From positions 1 through 64,000 of the forward strand of contig CANKAM010000006.1 of assembly GCA_947479755.1 (NCBI GenBank): 64,000 bases of DNA, written 5' to 3'. The notes beneath the pieces were generated by a model that was not told where the DNA came from, made no database searches, and worked only from the letters and a program-made list of their open reading frames with translations. A program made the position numbers and the translations under genes. Below, piece by piece: positions 24,872 to 35,052 of the stretch; the first letter of the stretch is position 1; each line of letters starts with the position of its first letter. This stretch comes from Bacteroidota bacterium (GTDB lineage Bacteria > Bacteroidota > Bacteroidia > SXHM01).

Positions 24872-26773
24872 CTAAAACATAAAATTAAAAAACAACATAG
24901 CCGTAATTCCTGCTACCATTATAAAGAGGTAAAACCCAAGTTTACCGGTTTGCAGCAAACGTGCAACACCACTTCCAACTACCACTAATTCACCCACAGA
25001 ATTTACAATGCGGTCAAAAATGTTTTTGTCAAACACATCATTCAATACCGATGAAATCCAATCCAGCGGCTTACGGATAATCATATCGTAGAATTCATCA
25101 ATATATCCTTTGCGGCTTGAAAGACGATACAGAAATGATTGCTCTTTTTCTGAAGCAGCAGGCACATGCGACTTAGTTAAGTATCGCGAATAAGCCACAG
25201 CAAACATCACTAATGTTCCTGCAATAGCAATTGCCATCAACATATATTCAGTGGCATGTGAAGGCTCTTCACTAAAGATAATTGCCAATGACGGACGCAA
25301 CACAGGCTCCAGGAAATTCGCCAGTGCATGATGCCCGAACAATGTTTCAGGAACATTGATAAAACCACCTGCAACAGCAAGAACAGCTAAAACAATCAAA
25401 GGCGCAGTCATCACCGCAGGTGATTCATGTAAATGCGATTTTTGTTTTTCGCTTCCTCTGAAACCTCCAAAGAAAACAAGAAAGAACATTCGGAAAATAT
25501 AGAAGGCAGTCATCATAAACGTGATGACCATTACCACCGCAAGCACCGTTGAATGTTCAAATACTTTAGCAAGAATTTCGTCTTTCGAAAAGAAACCGGA
25601 GAAAGGCGGCAAACCAACAATAGCCAAAACTCCGGCAAGAAAGGTAAGATACGTTACAGGTAAATCTTTTTTCAATCCCCCCATTTTACGAATGTCCTGC
25701 TCACCGCTCATTGCGTGAATAACACTTCCTGCACCTAAGAAGAGAAGTGCTTTAAAAAATGCGTGTGTAATCAAGTGGAACATTCCGGTTGAGTATGCTC
25801 CTACTCCAACCGCAACAAACATATAACCCAACTGACTAACAGTAGAATAAGCCAGCACCTTTTTAATATCGTTTTGTGTGATGGCAACAAATGCTCCGAG
25901 CAATGCAGTAGCCACACCAACATACGTGATAACCTCCATCGTGATCGGTGCAAGTGTGAACAGAATGTTGGAACGCACGATCATGTAAATACCAGCAGTT
26001 ACCATCGTTGCAGCGTGTATCAACGCTGAAACAGGAGTTGGTCCCGCCATTGCATCAGGCAGCCAGGTGAACAAAGGAATTTGTGCGCTCTTTCCGGTTG
26101 CACCAATAAAAAGGAGCAGCGTAATAGTAGTAATAACAGCTAATCCCGCAGGCATAGCAGCCGCGCTGCTGAATACCTGGGCATATTCAATACTTCCGAA
26201 GGTGATAAAAATTAAAAAAATTCCTGTCAGAAAACCAACATCACCAATGCGATTCATCACGAATGCTTTTTTTGCAGCATCGTTATTTGCATTATCGCCA
26301 AACCAAAAACCGATAAGTAAATAAGAACAGAAACCTACGCCTTCCCAACCAACAAACATCAGGATATAATTAGCTCCCAACACCAGCATCAGCATCGAGA
26401 ACACAAACAAATTCAGGTAAGAGAAATAACGCGCAAAGCCTTCGTCATGGCTCATATAGCCAACAGAATAAACATGAATAAAGAAACCAATTCCTGTAAT
26501 AATTAAGGTCATCAAAACAGAAAGCGGGTCAATCAACAATGAAAGAGAAACCGAGAAACCACCTGCATTCATTAATTCTCCAAGGCTTAGTGTTTGAGCA
26601 CCTGCGCCACCCAATAGCCCAATAAAAATTCCTGCTGCAATTACAAATGAACCAAGAACGCTTCCACATGCAACAACAGAAACTATGTTTTTAGAAAGCC
26701 ATTTTTTCCCAAGCGCGTTGATCAGAAAACCAACTAAAGGCAGTAAAGGAATAAGCCAGGCTGCGTTTATCAT
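24872..26773 (-). CDS. nuoL: NADH-quinone oxidoreductase subunit L
   Basis: The product has 633 residues from ATG 26773, which shares one base with the nuoK stop codon (TAATG); an upstream GTG in the same frame is less likely. Family signatures include GWEGVGFCSYLLIGFWF, AKKAFVMNRIGD, GATGKSAQIPLFTWLPDAMA and GPTPVSALIHAATMV. The C-terminal lateral helix and final helix of L are present. It is the distal proton-pumping subunit of the membrane arm. Confidence 0.97.
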   Translation of the reverse strand: MINAAWLIPLLPLVGFLINALGKKWLSKNIVSVVACGSVLGSFVIAAGIFIGLLGGAGAQTLSLGELMNAGGFSVSLSLLIDPLSVLMTLIITGIGFFIHVYSVGYMSHDEGFARYFSYLNLFVFSMLMLVLGANYILMFVGWEGVGFCSYLLIGFWFGDNANNDAAKKAFVMNRIGDVGFLTGIFLIFITFGSIEYAQVFSSAAAMPAGLAVITTITLLLFIGATGKSAQIPLFTWLPDAMAGPTPVSALIHAATMVTAGIYMIVRSNILFTLAPITMEVITYVGVATALLGAFVAITQNDIKKVLAYSTVSQLGYMFVAVGVGAYSTGMFHLITHAFFKALLFLGAGSVIHAMSGEQDIRKMGGLKKDLPVTYLTFLAGVLAIVGLPPFSGFFSKDEILAKVFEHSTVLAVVMVITFMMTAFYIFRMFFLVFFGGFRGSEKQKSHLHESPAVMTAPLIVLAVLAVAGGFINVPETLFGHHALANFLEPVLRPSLAIIFSEEPSHATEYMLMAIAIAGTLVMFAVAYSRYLTKSHVPAASEKEQSFLYRLSSRKGYIDEFYDMIIRKPLDWISSVLNDVFDKNIFDRIVNSVGELVVVGSGVARLLQTGKLGFYLFIMVAGITAMLFFNFMF

Positions 26774-27105
26774 TACCACTTCAATTTGCTCAGTTCGTTA
26801 ATATCAATGGAATGAATATTCCGGTAAATCATGACAATGATTGCCAGACCAACCGCTACTTCCGCTGCTGCAACAATCATGATAAAGAAAACAAAAATCT
26901 GTCCTGCTGCACTGGAATGAAATGCTGAAAATGCTGCCAGCAAAAGGTTGCAGGCATTCAGCATCAACTCAATGGACATAAACATGATAATCACATTTCT
27001 GCGAAGCAGAACTCCTAAAACACCAAGCGAAAACAAAACCGCACTCAACAGAATGTAGTGTTCGAGCGGGGCAACCTGTGTTATCTGTGCAGAAATATTT
27101 TCCAT
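26773..27105 (-). CDS. nuoK: NADH-quinone oxidoreductase subunit K
   Basis: The product has 110 residues and three membrane helices, with conserved Glu residues in [14 protein letters not shown] and [14 protein letters not shown], which are part of the proton path. The start codon shares a base with the nuoJ stop (TAATG), and its own stop shares a base with nuoL. This points to tight translational coupling. Confidence 0.96.
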   Translation of the reverse strand: MENISAQITQVAPLEHYILLSAVLFSLGVLGVLLRRNVIIMFMSIELMLNACNLLLAAFSAFHSSAAGQIFVFFIMIVAAAEVAVGLAIIVMIYRNIHSIDINELSKLKW

Positions 27106-27602
27106 TATTTCAAATCGTGTTTTACCAAAACAACTGCTCCTATAATTGCTGAAAGCAGCAGCAACGCTGACACTTCAAACGGCAACAGAAAATCATTAAA
27201 CAAAACTTTTCCAAGTGCCTTTACATAACCAATCTGGTCATCAAAAGGCTGAGAAGCAATAATTGATTCAGTGCCCTTAAGTGTTCCTGAGAACGTAACA
27301 AGCAACAAGCCCGCAGCAACAACAGCAGCCAGTTTCAGCACATTTGACTTTGCAGGTTCATTGTCTTTATTTAGATTCAATAACATGATTACAGAAAGAA
27401 AAAGAACCATGATAGCACCCGCATAAACAATGATGTGAACAATAGCGAGGAATTGCGCATTCAATAAAATATAGTGCCCGGCAATAGCGAAAAAAGCAAT
27501 GATAAGATACAGCACGCTATGCACCGGATTTTTTGCAGTAATCACCATCAGACCTGCCGATACAGCTACAAACGAAAGAAAATAAAAAAGAAACTGTGTC
27601 AT
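27105..27602 (-). CDS. nuoJ: NADH-quinone oxidoreductase subunit J
   Basis: The product has 165 residues and five membrane helices. It carries the J landmark [23 protein letters not shown], including the pi-bulge helix region. It is a membrane-arm subunit linking the quinone site to the antiporter-like subunits. It lies between nuoI and nuoK in the operon. Confidence 0.95.
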   Translation of the reverse strand: MTQFLFYFLSFVAVSAGLMVITAKNPVHSVLYLIIAFFAIAGHYILLNAQFLAIVHIIVYAGAIMVLFLSVIMLLNLNKDNEPAKSNVLKLAAVVAAGLLLVTFSGTLKGTESIIASQPFDDQIGYVKALGKVLFNDFLLPFEVSALLLLSAIIGAVVLVKHDLK

Positions 27603-27617
27603 AAATTTATCTTCTTC

Positions 27618-28187
27618 TTATCTGTTGTGTGTAAGTTTTTTATTCTTTTTAAATTCCAACACTTCAGGTGTCTGACGTATTGAAACATCAATCGGGTTTT
27701 CAAGAGTCTCTACTAATTTGTCTTTCCCGTAAACAAATTCATTCCTTTCAAAATCTGAAGGAACAATCCTGTCAGTAAGGAAAATAGATTCTTTCGGACA
27801 AGCATCTTCGCAATCTCCGCAGAAAATGCAACGCAGCATATTGATCTCGTAAGTTGCTGCATATTTTTCTTCACGATATAAATTCTCTTCCCCTTTTTTG
27901 CGTTCTGCAGCAACCATTGTAATCGCTTCAGCCGGACAAGCCACAGCGCATAATCCGCAGGCAGTGCAGCGTTCAGCACCTTTTTCATCACGCTTCAACA
28001 CGTGCATTCCTCTGTAAATCTGACTGAATTCACGCTTCTGCTCAGGATAACTGATGGTAGCTTTCTTTGTAAAAAAATGTTTGAGTGTAATTCTCATTCC
28101 ACCTAAAATAGCAGGCAGATAAAGTTTTTCAACCCAGGTCATTTCCTTTTTCCCTACAACTTTTTTCCTGTTAGTTAATGACTGCAT
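27618..28187 (-). CDS. nuoI: NADH-quinone oxidoreductase subunit I
   Basis: The product has 189 residues and two classical 4Fe-4S ferredoxin motifs: CTACGLCAVACP and CIFCGDCEDACP. These hold clusters N6a and N6b, the last relays before N2. The N-terminal part (LPAILGGMRITLKHFF) is the amphipathic anchor on NuoH. The C-terminal 25 residues (RQTPEVLEFKKNKKLTHNR) extend past the core fold and are basic. Confidence 0.97.
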   Translation of the reverse strand: MQSLTNRKKVVGKKEMTWVEKLYLPAILGGMRITLKHFFTKKATISYPEQKREFSQIYRGMHVLKRDEKGAERCTACGLCAVACPAEAITMVAAERKKGEENLYREEKYAATYEINMLRCIFCGDCEDACPKESIFLTDRIVPSDFERNEFVYGKDKLVETLENPIDVSIRQTPEVLEFKKNKKLTHNR

Positions 28188-28196
28188 TTCCCTGAA

Positions 28197-29225
28197 TTAA
28201 TTATTGGTCGCGAATATAATTGCTCCGGTAAGAAGAATATTAAAAATTGCTAGCGGTATCAAAACCGTCCAGCCTAAACGCATTAATTGGTCGTAACGAA
28301 ATCTTGGTATTGTCCAACGTACCCACATGAAGAAAAAGATGAAAAAGAAAATTTTAGCAAAAAGGAAAACAACTCCAAGAATAGCGACAGCATTGGATGA
28401 CAACCCTATGCTATTCATGAACGGAAAATTATAGCCACCGAAATAAAGCGTTGAAATAACTGCTGAAGCAATAAACATATTGATGTATTCAGCGAAGAGA
28501 TAAAAACCTAACTTCATGCTGCTGTATTCAGTATGATAACCTCCCACCAGCTCAGTTTCGCACTCTGGTAAATCAAAAGGTGCACGATTGGTTTCTGCAA
28601 AAGAGCAGATGATAAAAATCAAAAAGCCTAAAGGCTGCACAAAAATATTCCAGTGAAAACCTGCTTGTGCAGCAGAAATTTCTTTCAGGCTCAGTGTTCC
28701 TGTTGACATGATTAGCGCAATGATGGCAAGTCCCATCGCAATTTCATAACTTATCATCTGCGAAGAAGCGCGCAATGCGCCCAACAAAGAATATTTGTTG
28801 TTAGAAGCCCAGCCTCCAATCATAATTCCGTAAACACCTATTGATGTAACCGCAAAAACATACAACACACCGATATTCAAATCTGTCACCTGCAACGAAA
28901 AATCTGTTCCTGCAATATTGATGTTGGAGCCCCAGGGAATAATAGCGCTAGTCATTAAAGCGGTTGTCATAGCAAGACAAGGGCCAAGAATAAACAACAC
29001 TTTATTAGATATATCAGGAATTAATTCCTCCTTCATAAACATCTTCACACCATCAGCAAGTGGTTGCAGAATTCCGAAAATGCCTGCGCGGTTAGGACCA
29101 AGCCTGTCCTGCATAAACGCTGCAACCTTACGCTCACCATACGTTGAATACATCGCAATCACCAACGTAATTACAAAAATTGAAAGAATGAGAATTACTT
29201 TAAATATAAGGTCTGGCGTGAACAT
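28197..29225 (-). CDS. nuoH: NADH-quinone oxidoreductase subunit H
   Basis: The product has 342 residues and eight to nine membrane helices. It carries the quinone-chamber motifs GERKVAAFMQDRLGPNRAG, FAETNRAPFDLPECETELVG and YHTEYSSMKLGFYLFAEY. It forms the quinone tunnel together with NuoB and NuoD. The start is one base after the nuoG stop. Confidence 0.97.
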   Translation of the reverse strand: MFTPDLIFKVILILSIFVITLVIAMYSTYGERKVAAFMQDRLGPNRAGIFGILQPLADGVKMFMKEELIPDISNKVLFILGPCLAMTTALMTSAIIPWGSNINIAGTDFSLQVTDLNIGVLYVFAVTSIGVYGIMIGGWASNNKYSLLGALRASSQMISYEIAMGLAIIALIMSTGTLSLKEISAAQAGFHWNIFVQPLGFLIFIICSFAETNRAPFDLPECETELVGGYHTEYSSMKLGFYLFAEYINMFIASAVISTLYFGGYNFPFMNSIGLSSNAVAILGVVFLFAKIFFFIFFFMWVRWTIPRFRYDQLMRLGWTVLIPLAIFNILLTGAIIFATNN

Positions 29226-29226
29226 T

Positions 29227-30216
29227 TTATTTAGTGTTGCCGTTAGTTTTTTTCTCCGGCAATTTTGCTTTTATTCTCTGCGTGTCTAATTTCATCTGTT
29301 TCAGATTTTCATAATGATTTTGTGAAATCACCGAATGTCTGTCAACATGCGTTGGTTGCTCAATCACCCAATCCGAAACACTTTTCTTATCGTAACGACA
29401 CTCGTTACAAATAAACTCTTTCACTTCTCCCCACTCATCTTTTCTTCCTGTAACACGAAGAACATCTGCTCCTTTAAACCACAATCTTACATTACCTGAA
29501 CACTTGGTGCAATTACGATGCGCCTCTACCGGCTTGGTAAACCAAACGCGGCTTTTGAAACGGAAAGTTTTATCTGTGAGCGCTCCGACAGGGCAAACAT
29601 CAATCATGTTTCCGCTCATTTCATTGTCAATCGCTTTTTCTATGTAAGTAGAAATCTCTGAAACATCGCCCCGATTCATAACACCATGCACACGGCTCGG
29701 GCAAAGCTGATCAGCAACTTTCACACAACGGTAGCAAAGGATGCAACGTGTCATGTGCAATTGAATTTTATCTCCTATATCTTTCTTCTCAAATTCTCTT
29801 CTCTCAAATTCGTAACGGGTTCCGTCTTTTCCGTGCTCGTAACCGAGATCCTGTAAATTACATTCACCTGCCTGATCGCAGATGGGGCAATCCAGCGGAT
29901 GGTTCATCAACAAAAACTCAACTACTCCTGCACGCGCTTCAATAACTTCGGGTGAAGTAATGTTCTGCACTTCCATTCCGTCCATAACAGGTTGACGACA
30001 TGATGCAACCAGTTTAGGCATCGGGCGCGGATCTTTTTCTGAACCTTTCACCACCTTAACCATGCAGGTTCTGCAATAACCGCCTGAAGTTTCAAGACTT
30101 GTATAATAACACATTGCAGGGGGAACAATTTCTCCGCCAATCATGCGCGCTGCATTCAGGATACTTGTTCCTTCAGGCACTTCTATCGTTTGTCCGTCTA
30201 TCGTTACTTTAGCCAT
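29227..30216 (-). CDS. nuoG: NADH-quinone oxidoreductase subunit G, short form
   Basis: The product has 329 residues instead of the 700-900 of proteobacterial NuoG. Present: an N-terminal 2Fe-2S domain (CYYTSLETSGGYCRTC, then the Cys of VASCRQP), the His-Cys3 cluster loop (HPLDCPICDQAGECNLQ), a CILCYRCVKVADQLCP segment, and a Cys cluster at the start of the molybdopterin-type domain (CTKCSGNVRLW ... CNECR). The large molybdopterin-like domain itself is absent. From memory, short NuoG is normal for Bacteroidota, so this is not a broken gene. It carries electrons from NuoE/F to NuoI. Confidence 0.93.
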   Translation of the reverse strand: MAKVTIDGQTIEVPEGTSILNAARMIGGEIVPPAMCYYTSLETSGGYCRTCMVKVVKGSEKDPRPMPKLVASCRQPVMDGMEVQNITSPEVIEARAGVVEFLLMNHPLDCPICDQAGECNLQDLGYEHGKDGTRYEFERREFEKKDIGDKIQLHMTRCILCYRCVKVADQLCPSRVHGVMNRGDVSEISTYIEKAIDNEMSGNMIDVCPVGALTDKTFRFKSRVWFTKPVEAHRNCTKCSGNVRLWFKGADVLRVTGRKDEWGEVKEFICNECRYDKKSVSDWVIEQPTHVDRHSVISQNHYENLKQMKLDTQRIKAKLPEKKTNGNTK

Positions 30217-30218
30217 CG

Positions 30219-31559
30219 CTATGCGGGTTGCAAATTATTGACTCTGAAATAATGTTTCACATCTTTAAAGCTTTCTCCCTTATTAATGTATTCTTCAAAC
30301 TCACTTCTGAAATGTCTGATTGTGCTTGCAACAGGCCATGCTGCGGCTTCTCCAAGCGGACAAATTGTTCTGCTATCAATTTTAGATTGAATATCCCAGA
30401 GCAAATCAATGTCTTTAACCGTGGCGTGACCATCCAGAAATTTGTGAAGAATTTTTTCCATCCAGCCTGTTCCTTCACGGCAAGGAGAACATTGTCCGCA
30501 ACTTTCGTGATGATAAAAACGGGTGAAGTTCCAGAGATTTTTTACAACACTTGTGTCTTCATCCATCACAATAAATCCGCCCGATCCAAGCATCGTTCCG
30601 GTTATAAATCCTCCATGATTTAAACTTTCGTAAGACATTAAGCGAGGTTCGCCTTTCGCAGTTTTCAGAATTAATTCTGTTGGAAGAATCGGAACAGATG
30701 AACCTCCTGCAACAACTGCTTTCATTTTCTTTCCATTTTTTATTCCCCCGCAATAAGCATCTGAATAAATAAATTCTTCAACCGGGACACCTAATTCAAT
30801 TTCATAAACTCCGGGCTTATTAATATGTCCGCTTGCGGAAATTAATTTGGTTCCTGTTGATTTTCCGACACCAATTTTTGCATACTCATCACCGGTCATA
30901 TCAATAATTGGAACAACAGCTGCCAATGTTTCCACATTGTTTACAACTGTAGGACATTGCCAAACACCTTTCACTGCAGGAAATGGCGGCTTGATGCGCG
31001 GGTTTCCTCTTTTACCTTCCAGTGATTCTATCAACCCTGTTTCTTCTCCGCAGATATAAGCGCCTGCACCGCAATGAACATATAAATTCAAATCGTAACC
31101 CGTTCCGAGAATATTTTTTCCAAGATAACCTGCATCATACGCTTCCTGAATTGCTTTCTCTAAAATGTGAAACTGATACATCATCTCACCACGGATGTAG
31201 ATGTAGGATGTATTTGCTCCCAACGCGAAAGAAGAAATAATCATTCCTTCAATCAGGATATGCGGCTTACGCTGCATTAAGTAGCGGTCTTTAAAAGTTC
31301 CGGGCTCGCTTTCATCTGCATTGCAAACAAGGTAACGCGGAACTCCGGGAGGTTTTGCAATAAAACTCCATTTCAATCCCGTTGGAAATCCTGCACCACC
31401 TCTTCCGCGCAAACCTGATTTCTGAACTTCAGATACCACCTCTTCAGGTTTCATCTTCAGCGCTTTCTCCAAAGCAGCATAACCGCCATTAGCCTTGTAG
31501 CCCGCAAGTGTTGCGATACCTTCTTTATCTAAATCATTAATTAAAAGCTGTCTTCCCAT
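30219..31559 (-). CDS. nuoF: NADH-quinone oxidoreductase subunit F (NADH-binding)
   Basis: The product has 446 residues. FMN/NADH-binding motifs are present (GLRGRGGAGFPTGLKW, NADESEPGTFKDR, GAGAYICGEETGLIESLEGK), as are the N3 4Fe-4S ligands ESCGQCSPCREGTGW with Cys in TICPLG. It accepts hydride from NADH. The start shares its base with the end of nuoE, and two bases separate its end from nuoG. Confidence 0.97.
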   Translation of the reverse strand: MGRQLLINDLDKEGIATLAGYKANGGYAALEKALKMKPEEVVSEVQKSGLRGRGGAGFPTGLKWSFIAKPPGVPRYLVCNADESEPGTFKDRYLMQRKPHILIEGMIISSFALGANTSYIYIRGEMMYQFHILEKAIQEAYDAGYLGKNILGTGYDLNLYVHCGAGAYICGEETGLIESLEGKRGNPRIKPPFPAVKGVWQCPTVVNNVETLAAVVPIIDMTGDEYAKIGVGKSTGTKLISASGHINKPGVYEIELGVPVEEFIYSDAYCGGIKNGKKMKAVVAGGSSVPILPTELILKTAKGEPRLMSYESLNHGGFITGTMLGSGGFIVMDEDTSVVKNLWNFTRFYHHESCGQCSPCREGTGWMEKILHKFLDGHATVKDIDLLWDIQSKIDSRTICPLGEAAAWPVASTIRHFRSEFEEYINKGESFKDVKHYFRVNNLQPA

Positions 31560-32119
31560 TATTGCTTTATATCAGAATGATTTGTAATCCGTTCCTTTCT
31601 CCAGTGCGAAACGTTTTCACCTTTCGCTTTGTAACTATCAAGAATGTCAGAGCATTTTTCAAATGTCAGATTTTCATGATAGGTCTCTCCTATCTGCATC
31701 ATAGGCGCTGTTCCGCACGAAGCGAGACACTCAACTGTTTTTAAGGTGAACATTCCATCCGCAGTTGTTTGTCCTTCTTTTATGTTTAGTTTTTTCTCAA
31801 TGAATTTCACTAAATCTTCAGCACCCATTAACCAACATGGTCCTGTTCTGCAAACTTCAATCACACATTTACCAACCGGTTTCAGATTATACATGCTGTA
31901 AAAAGAAGCTACTTCATATACCTCAACCGGTTGAATTGATAATAGTGAAGCAACATAATCCATAACAGGAGCACTCAGCCAGCCGCCTAATTCAGCCTGC
32001 GCCAAATGCAGAACCGGCAGTATTGCCGACTTCTGTTTTCCTTCGGGATAACGTTTCATTATTTTGTGGCTAAGCGCTAACGCTTCGTCAGAAAATTTTA
32101 TGGGTTTAATCTCTGCCAT
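31559..32119 (-). CDS. nuoE: NADH-quinone oxidoreductase subunit E
   Basis: The product has 186 residues. It is thioredoxin-like, with the 2Fe-2S (N1a) ligands in VCRTGPCWLMGAEDL and ECLASCGTAPMM. The N-terminal helical part (KQKSAILPVLHLAQAELGGW) is typical. The C-terminal 30 residues are extra compared with E. coli. It pairs with NuoF in the NADH-oxidising tip. Confidence 0.96.
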   Translation of the reverse strand: MAEIKPIKFSDEALALSHKIMKRYPEGKQKSAILPVLHLAQAELGGWLSAPVMDYVASLLSIQPVEVYEVASFYSMYNLKPVGKCVIEVCRTGPCWLMGAEDLVKFIEKKLNIKEGQTTADGMFTLKTVECLASCGTAPMMQIGETYHENLTFEKCSDILDSYKAKGENVSHWRKERITNHSDIKQ

Positions 32120-32122
32120 TTT

Positions 32123-33334
32123 TTATGCGTCTAATTCTCCGGCAATCACATTCAAACTGCTCAGGGTTAATATTGCATCACTCAGCATTGCGCCTTTAAT
32201 CATTTCGGTATAAGCCTGGTAATAAATAAAACAAGGTCTGCGGAAATGCAGGCGATACGGGGTTCTTCCGCCATCACTCACCAGGTAAAAACCAAGTTCT
32301 CCGTTTCCACCTTCTACTGAATGATAAACTTCTCCTTTAGGAATTTCCACTTCGCCCATCACAATTTTAAAGTGATAAATCAACGCTTCCATGTTGTTGT
32401 AAACTTCTTCTTTAGGCGGCAAATAAAATTCAGGAACATCCGCATGAAAAACTTTTTCAGGCATCTGTATTATTTTGTCCATTGCCTGACGGATGATGCT
32501 CAGACTTTCCCACATCTCCTGCTGACGCACCATAAATCGGTCGTAGGTATCACCACTGGTTCCTACCGGAACAACAAAATCAAAATCCTGGTAACCTGAA
32601 TACGGATTCATTACACGCACATCGTAATCAACTCCTGTGGCGCGAAGATTTGGTCCGGTAAATCCGTAGTTCAAAGCGCGTTCGGCAGTAATAGCACCAA
32701 CACCAATTGTTCTGTCCATGAAAATGCGGTTGCGCATCAACAGGCTTTCAAACTCTTTTATAACGGCAGGAAAATTTTCAAGAAATTTCTCAATCTTATC
32801 AATACACTTTGGCGAAAAATCTCTTTCCAGTCCGCCAATGCGTCCAACGTTTGTTGTTAAACGTGCTCCGCAAATCTCTTCGTAAATCTCATAAATATGT
32901 TCACGTTGCTGGAACACATAAAGAAAACCTGACAATGCTCCGGTATCAACACCGATAACACTATTGCAGACAATATGGTCGGCAATACGCGCCAACTCCA
33001 TAATCACTACGCGTAAATATTGAACACGTTTGGGAACTTCAATACCTGCAAGCTTTTCGACTGTCATGTGCCAACCCATATTGTTGATGGGTGATGAGCA
33101 ATAATTCAGTCTGTCGGTAAGCGGTGTGATCTGATAATAAGGTCTGCGCTCTGCAATTTTTTCAAAAGCGCGGTGTATGTATCCGATTGTAGGAACGGCA
33201 TCAACGATAATCTCACCATCCATCTTCACAATATTCTGGAAGATACCATGTGTAGCCGGATGTGTTGGTCCGAGGTTAAGGGTAGTGTAATCTTTTTCTG
33301 CTACTGCTGTTTGAGCAGTTTTAATTTCGTTCAT
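32123..33334 (-). CDS. nuoD: NADH-quinone oxidoreductase subunit D
   Basis: The product has 403 residues of the 49-kDa subunit family, not fused to NuoC. Conserved: [14 protein letters not shown] (quinone-site His), the [13 protein letters not shown] helix, RADHIV-like ARIADHIV, and the C-terminal [15 protein letters not shown]. It builds the quinone-reduction site with NuoB. Adjacent to nuoC with a six-base gap. Confidence 0.97.
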   Translation of the reverse strand: MNEIKTAQTAVAEKDYTTLNLGPTHPATHGIFQNIVKMDGEIIVDAVPTIGYIHRAFEKIAERRPYYQITPLTDRLNYCSSPINNMGWHMTVEKLAGIEVPKRVQYLRVVIMELARIADHIVCNSVIGVDTGALSGFLYVFQQREHIYEIYEEICGARLTTNVGRIGGLERDFSPKCIDKIEKFLENFPAVIKEFESLLMRNRIFMDRTIGVGAITAERALNYGFTGPNLRATGVDYDVRVMNPYSGYQDFDFVVPVGTSGDTYDRFMVRQQEMWESLSIIRQAMDKIIQMPEKVFHADVPEFYLPPKEEVYNNMEALIYHFKIVMGEVEIPKGEVYHSVEGGNGELGFYLVSDGGRTPYRLHFRRPCFIYYQAYTEMIKGAMLSDAILTLSSLNVIAGELDA

Positions 33335-33340
33335 ACAATT

Positions 33341-33847
33341 TTATCTTCCAAACATTGTATCATTCTTATCTTCCCTTGTTCCATCTTCCAGAGGATATTC
33401 TTTCCTCATCGGATGATAAGTCATATCCTCCATATTCAGAATTCTGATAAGGTTAGGATGACCTTTAAATATAAAGCCGTAAAAATCAAACGCCTCACGC
33501 TCCATCCAGTTTGCTGTTGAAAATATTCCGGTCAGCGTTGGATATTCCATATCATTTGCCGGAGTATAAACTTTAAGTCTTATTCTCCAGTTCTTAGGCA
33601 TATTGTGCAGCTGATACATGATGCAAAACTCACCTCCTTTATTATCAGGAAACTGAATGCCGCACATAGTTGTAAGAAACTGAAACCCCAACTCTTCTTC
33701 ATTATAAAGGAAGCTGATGATCTCAATAATCTTTTTCTTGCTTACTGTATAAACCGAAAAATCATAAGCCTGTTCAGCGGAGATAATATCTTCACCGAAT
33801 TTGCTTTTCAGTTTATCGTGAACGATATGAAGTAAAGTATCTTCCAT
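33341..33847 (-). CDS. nuoC: NADH-quinone oxidoreductase subunit C
   Basis: The product has 168 residues of the 30-kDa subunit family. The signature is WMEREAFDFYGFIFKGHPNL followed by RILNMEDMTYHPMRKEYPLE. It is a structural subunit of the peripheral arm. The start base coincides with the last base of the nuoB stop, as is usual for coupled genes. Confidence 0.96.
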   Translation of the reverse strand: MEDTLLHIVHDKLKSKFGEDIISAEQAYDFSVYTVSKKKIIEIISFLYNEEELGFQFLTTMCGIQFPDNKGGEFCIMYQLHNMPKNWRIRLKVYTPANDMEYPTLTGIFSTANWMEREAFDFYGFIFKGHPNLIRILNMEDMTYHPMRKEYPLEDGTREDKNDTMFGR

Positions 33848-34410
33848 CAGTCAACCTGTATTCCATAAGTGGCAAGCATGTCTTTGTATTCAGGAGAATT
33901 TCTTCTTCTTAATGATTCATTTCCTATAAGGTCCTGAATTTTTAAAATTCCATCTATCACTTGCTCAGGGCGCGGAGGACAGCCCGGAACGTAAACATCC
34001 ACGGGAATAATTCTGTCAATTCCCTGCAACACACTGTAGGTATCAAATATTCCACCGCTGCTAGCACAGGCACCCATTGATAAAACCCAACGCGGTTCAG
34101 CCATTTGTTCATAAACCTGTTTTAGTACAGGAGCCATTTTCTTAGCAATTGTTCCCATCACCATCAGCAAATCAGCCTGACGGGGTGAAAAGCTCAAGCG
34201 CTCAGAACCAAAACGTGCAAAATCATAATGTGAACCCATCATTGCCATGAACTCAATTCCGCAGCAAGAGGTAGCAAAGGGTAAAGGCCAGATTGAATTT
34301 TTACGTGCCAAGCCCACCGCCTTATCCATTGAAGTAGCAAAAAAGCCGGGACCATCATGACCGGCAGGCACTTCGGCAATATTAAAATTAGGCTTTATTA
34401 TTTCTGACAT
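33847..34410 (-). CDS. nuoB: NADH-quinone oxidoreductase subunit B
   Basis: The product has 187 residues. It holds cluster N2 through the tandem Cys of TSCCGIEFMAM, with further ligands in SMGACASSGGIFD and VPGCPPRPE. It is the direct electron donor to quinone. The gene follows nuoA by 16 bases. Confidence 0.97.
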   Translation of the reverse strand: MSEIIKPNFNIAEVPAGHDGPGFFATSMDKAVGLARKNSIWPLPFATSCCGIEFMAMMGSHYDFARFGSERLSFSPRQADLLMVMGTIAKKMAPVLKQVYEQMAEPRWVLSMGACASSGGIFDTYSVLQGIDRIIPVDVYVPGCPPRPEQVIDGILKIQDLIGNESLRRRNSPEYKDMLATYGIQVD

Positions 34411-34426
34411 TTTCTTTCTTTAAAAA

Positions 34427-34789
34427 TCACTCCCACTTTAACGCACCCTTCTTAATGATGTAAATAAGTCCTGCAAGCAGAAATGCTATAAACACCAGCA
34501 TTTCAAGAAAACCCTGCAAACCAAGTTCCCTGAAATTAACTGCCCAGGGATACATAAATATAACCTCCACATCAAAAAGAACAAATAATATAGCTACCAA
34601 AAAGTATTTGATAGAAAAGGGAACGCGCGCATTTCCTGTTGATTCAATTCCGCATTCAAAAATTTCGTCTTTTTTCTTCGATTTTCTTTTAGGCCCGAGC
34701 AATGCTGTTGCAACCATGGTGGTTACCACAAAACCCAGTGCCACTATCAGTTGTATGCCTATAGGAAGATAATCGTTCAGTGAGTTCAT
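34427..34789 (-). CDS. nuoA: NADH-quinone oxidoreductase subunit A
   Basis: The product has 120 residues and three membrane helices. It carries the matrix-loop signature KKDEIFECGIESTGNARVPFSIKYFLVAI and the charged helix LFDVEVIFMYPWAV. It is the first gene of the complete A-N operon (about 12.8 kb on the minus strand). A candidate -7 box lies about 20 bases upstream. Confidence 0.96.
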   Translation of the reverse strand: MNSLNDYLPIGIQLIVALGFVVTTMVATALLGPKRKSKKKDEIFECGIESTGNARVPFSIKYFLVAILFVLFDVEVIFMYPWAVNFRELGLQGFLEMLVFIAFLLAGLIYIIKKGALKWE

Positions 34790-34808
34790 TTTTCTTTAAA
34801 AAACTGCG

Positions 34809-34816
34809 CAAATCTA
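34809..34816 (-). promoter_or_regulatory. Candidate -7 box of the nuo operon
   Basis: On the minus strand this reads TAGATTTG, an exact TAnnTTTG match 20 bases before the nuoA ATG. No TTTG at the -33 distance is evident. The 240-base gap behind it contains no gene; apart from this box, the terminator and tRNA nearby, I see nothing in it. Confidence 0.35.
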
Positions 34817-35020
34817 TAAACTTTTTATGTGCGCCACAGGATTAAAAAATTCTTTTTCAACAACAATACCCACAATAAATAAAGGCTGTGTTTTACACTA
34901 AACAAAAAAGCACGACACATGTTTAGAATAGCCCGATGAATTCAGGTTATGTTTCGGTTGAAGAATTACAAAAAAGTAACCTATTCTTTAATATTTATGA
35001 AGTTGGGATTACTACAAACA

Positions 35021-35051
35021 AAAAAGTCTTCCCTTTTGAGGAAGACTTTTT
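35021..35051 (-). terminator. Terminator of tRNA-Asp
   Basis: A 12-bp perfect stem (AAAAAGTCTTCC with GGAAGACTTTTT) with a 7-nt loop, directly downstream of the tRNA on the minus strand and followed by a T-rich stretch. Confidence 0.88.
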
Positions 35052-35052
35052 G

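Noticed and set aside
29227-30216. NuoG as a truncated pseudogene
   Set aside because: All iron-sulfur ligands are present, the gene is tightly packed between nuoF and nuoH, and short NuoG is, as far as I know, normal in Bacteroidota.
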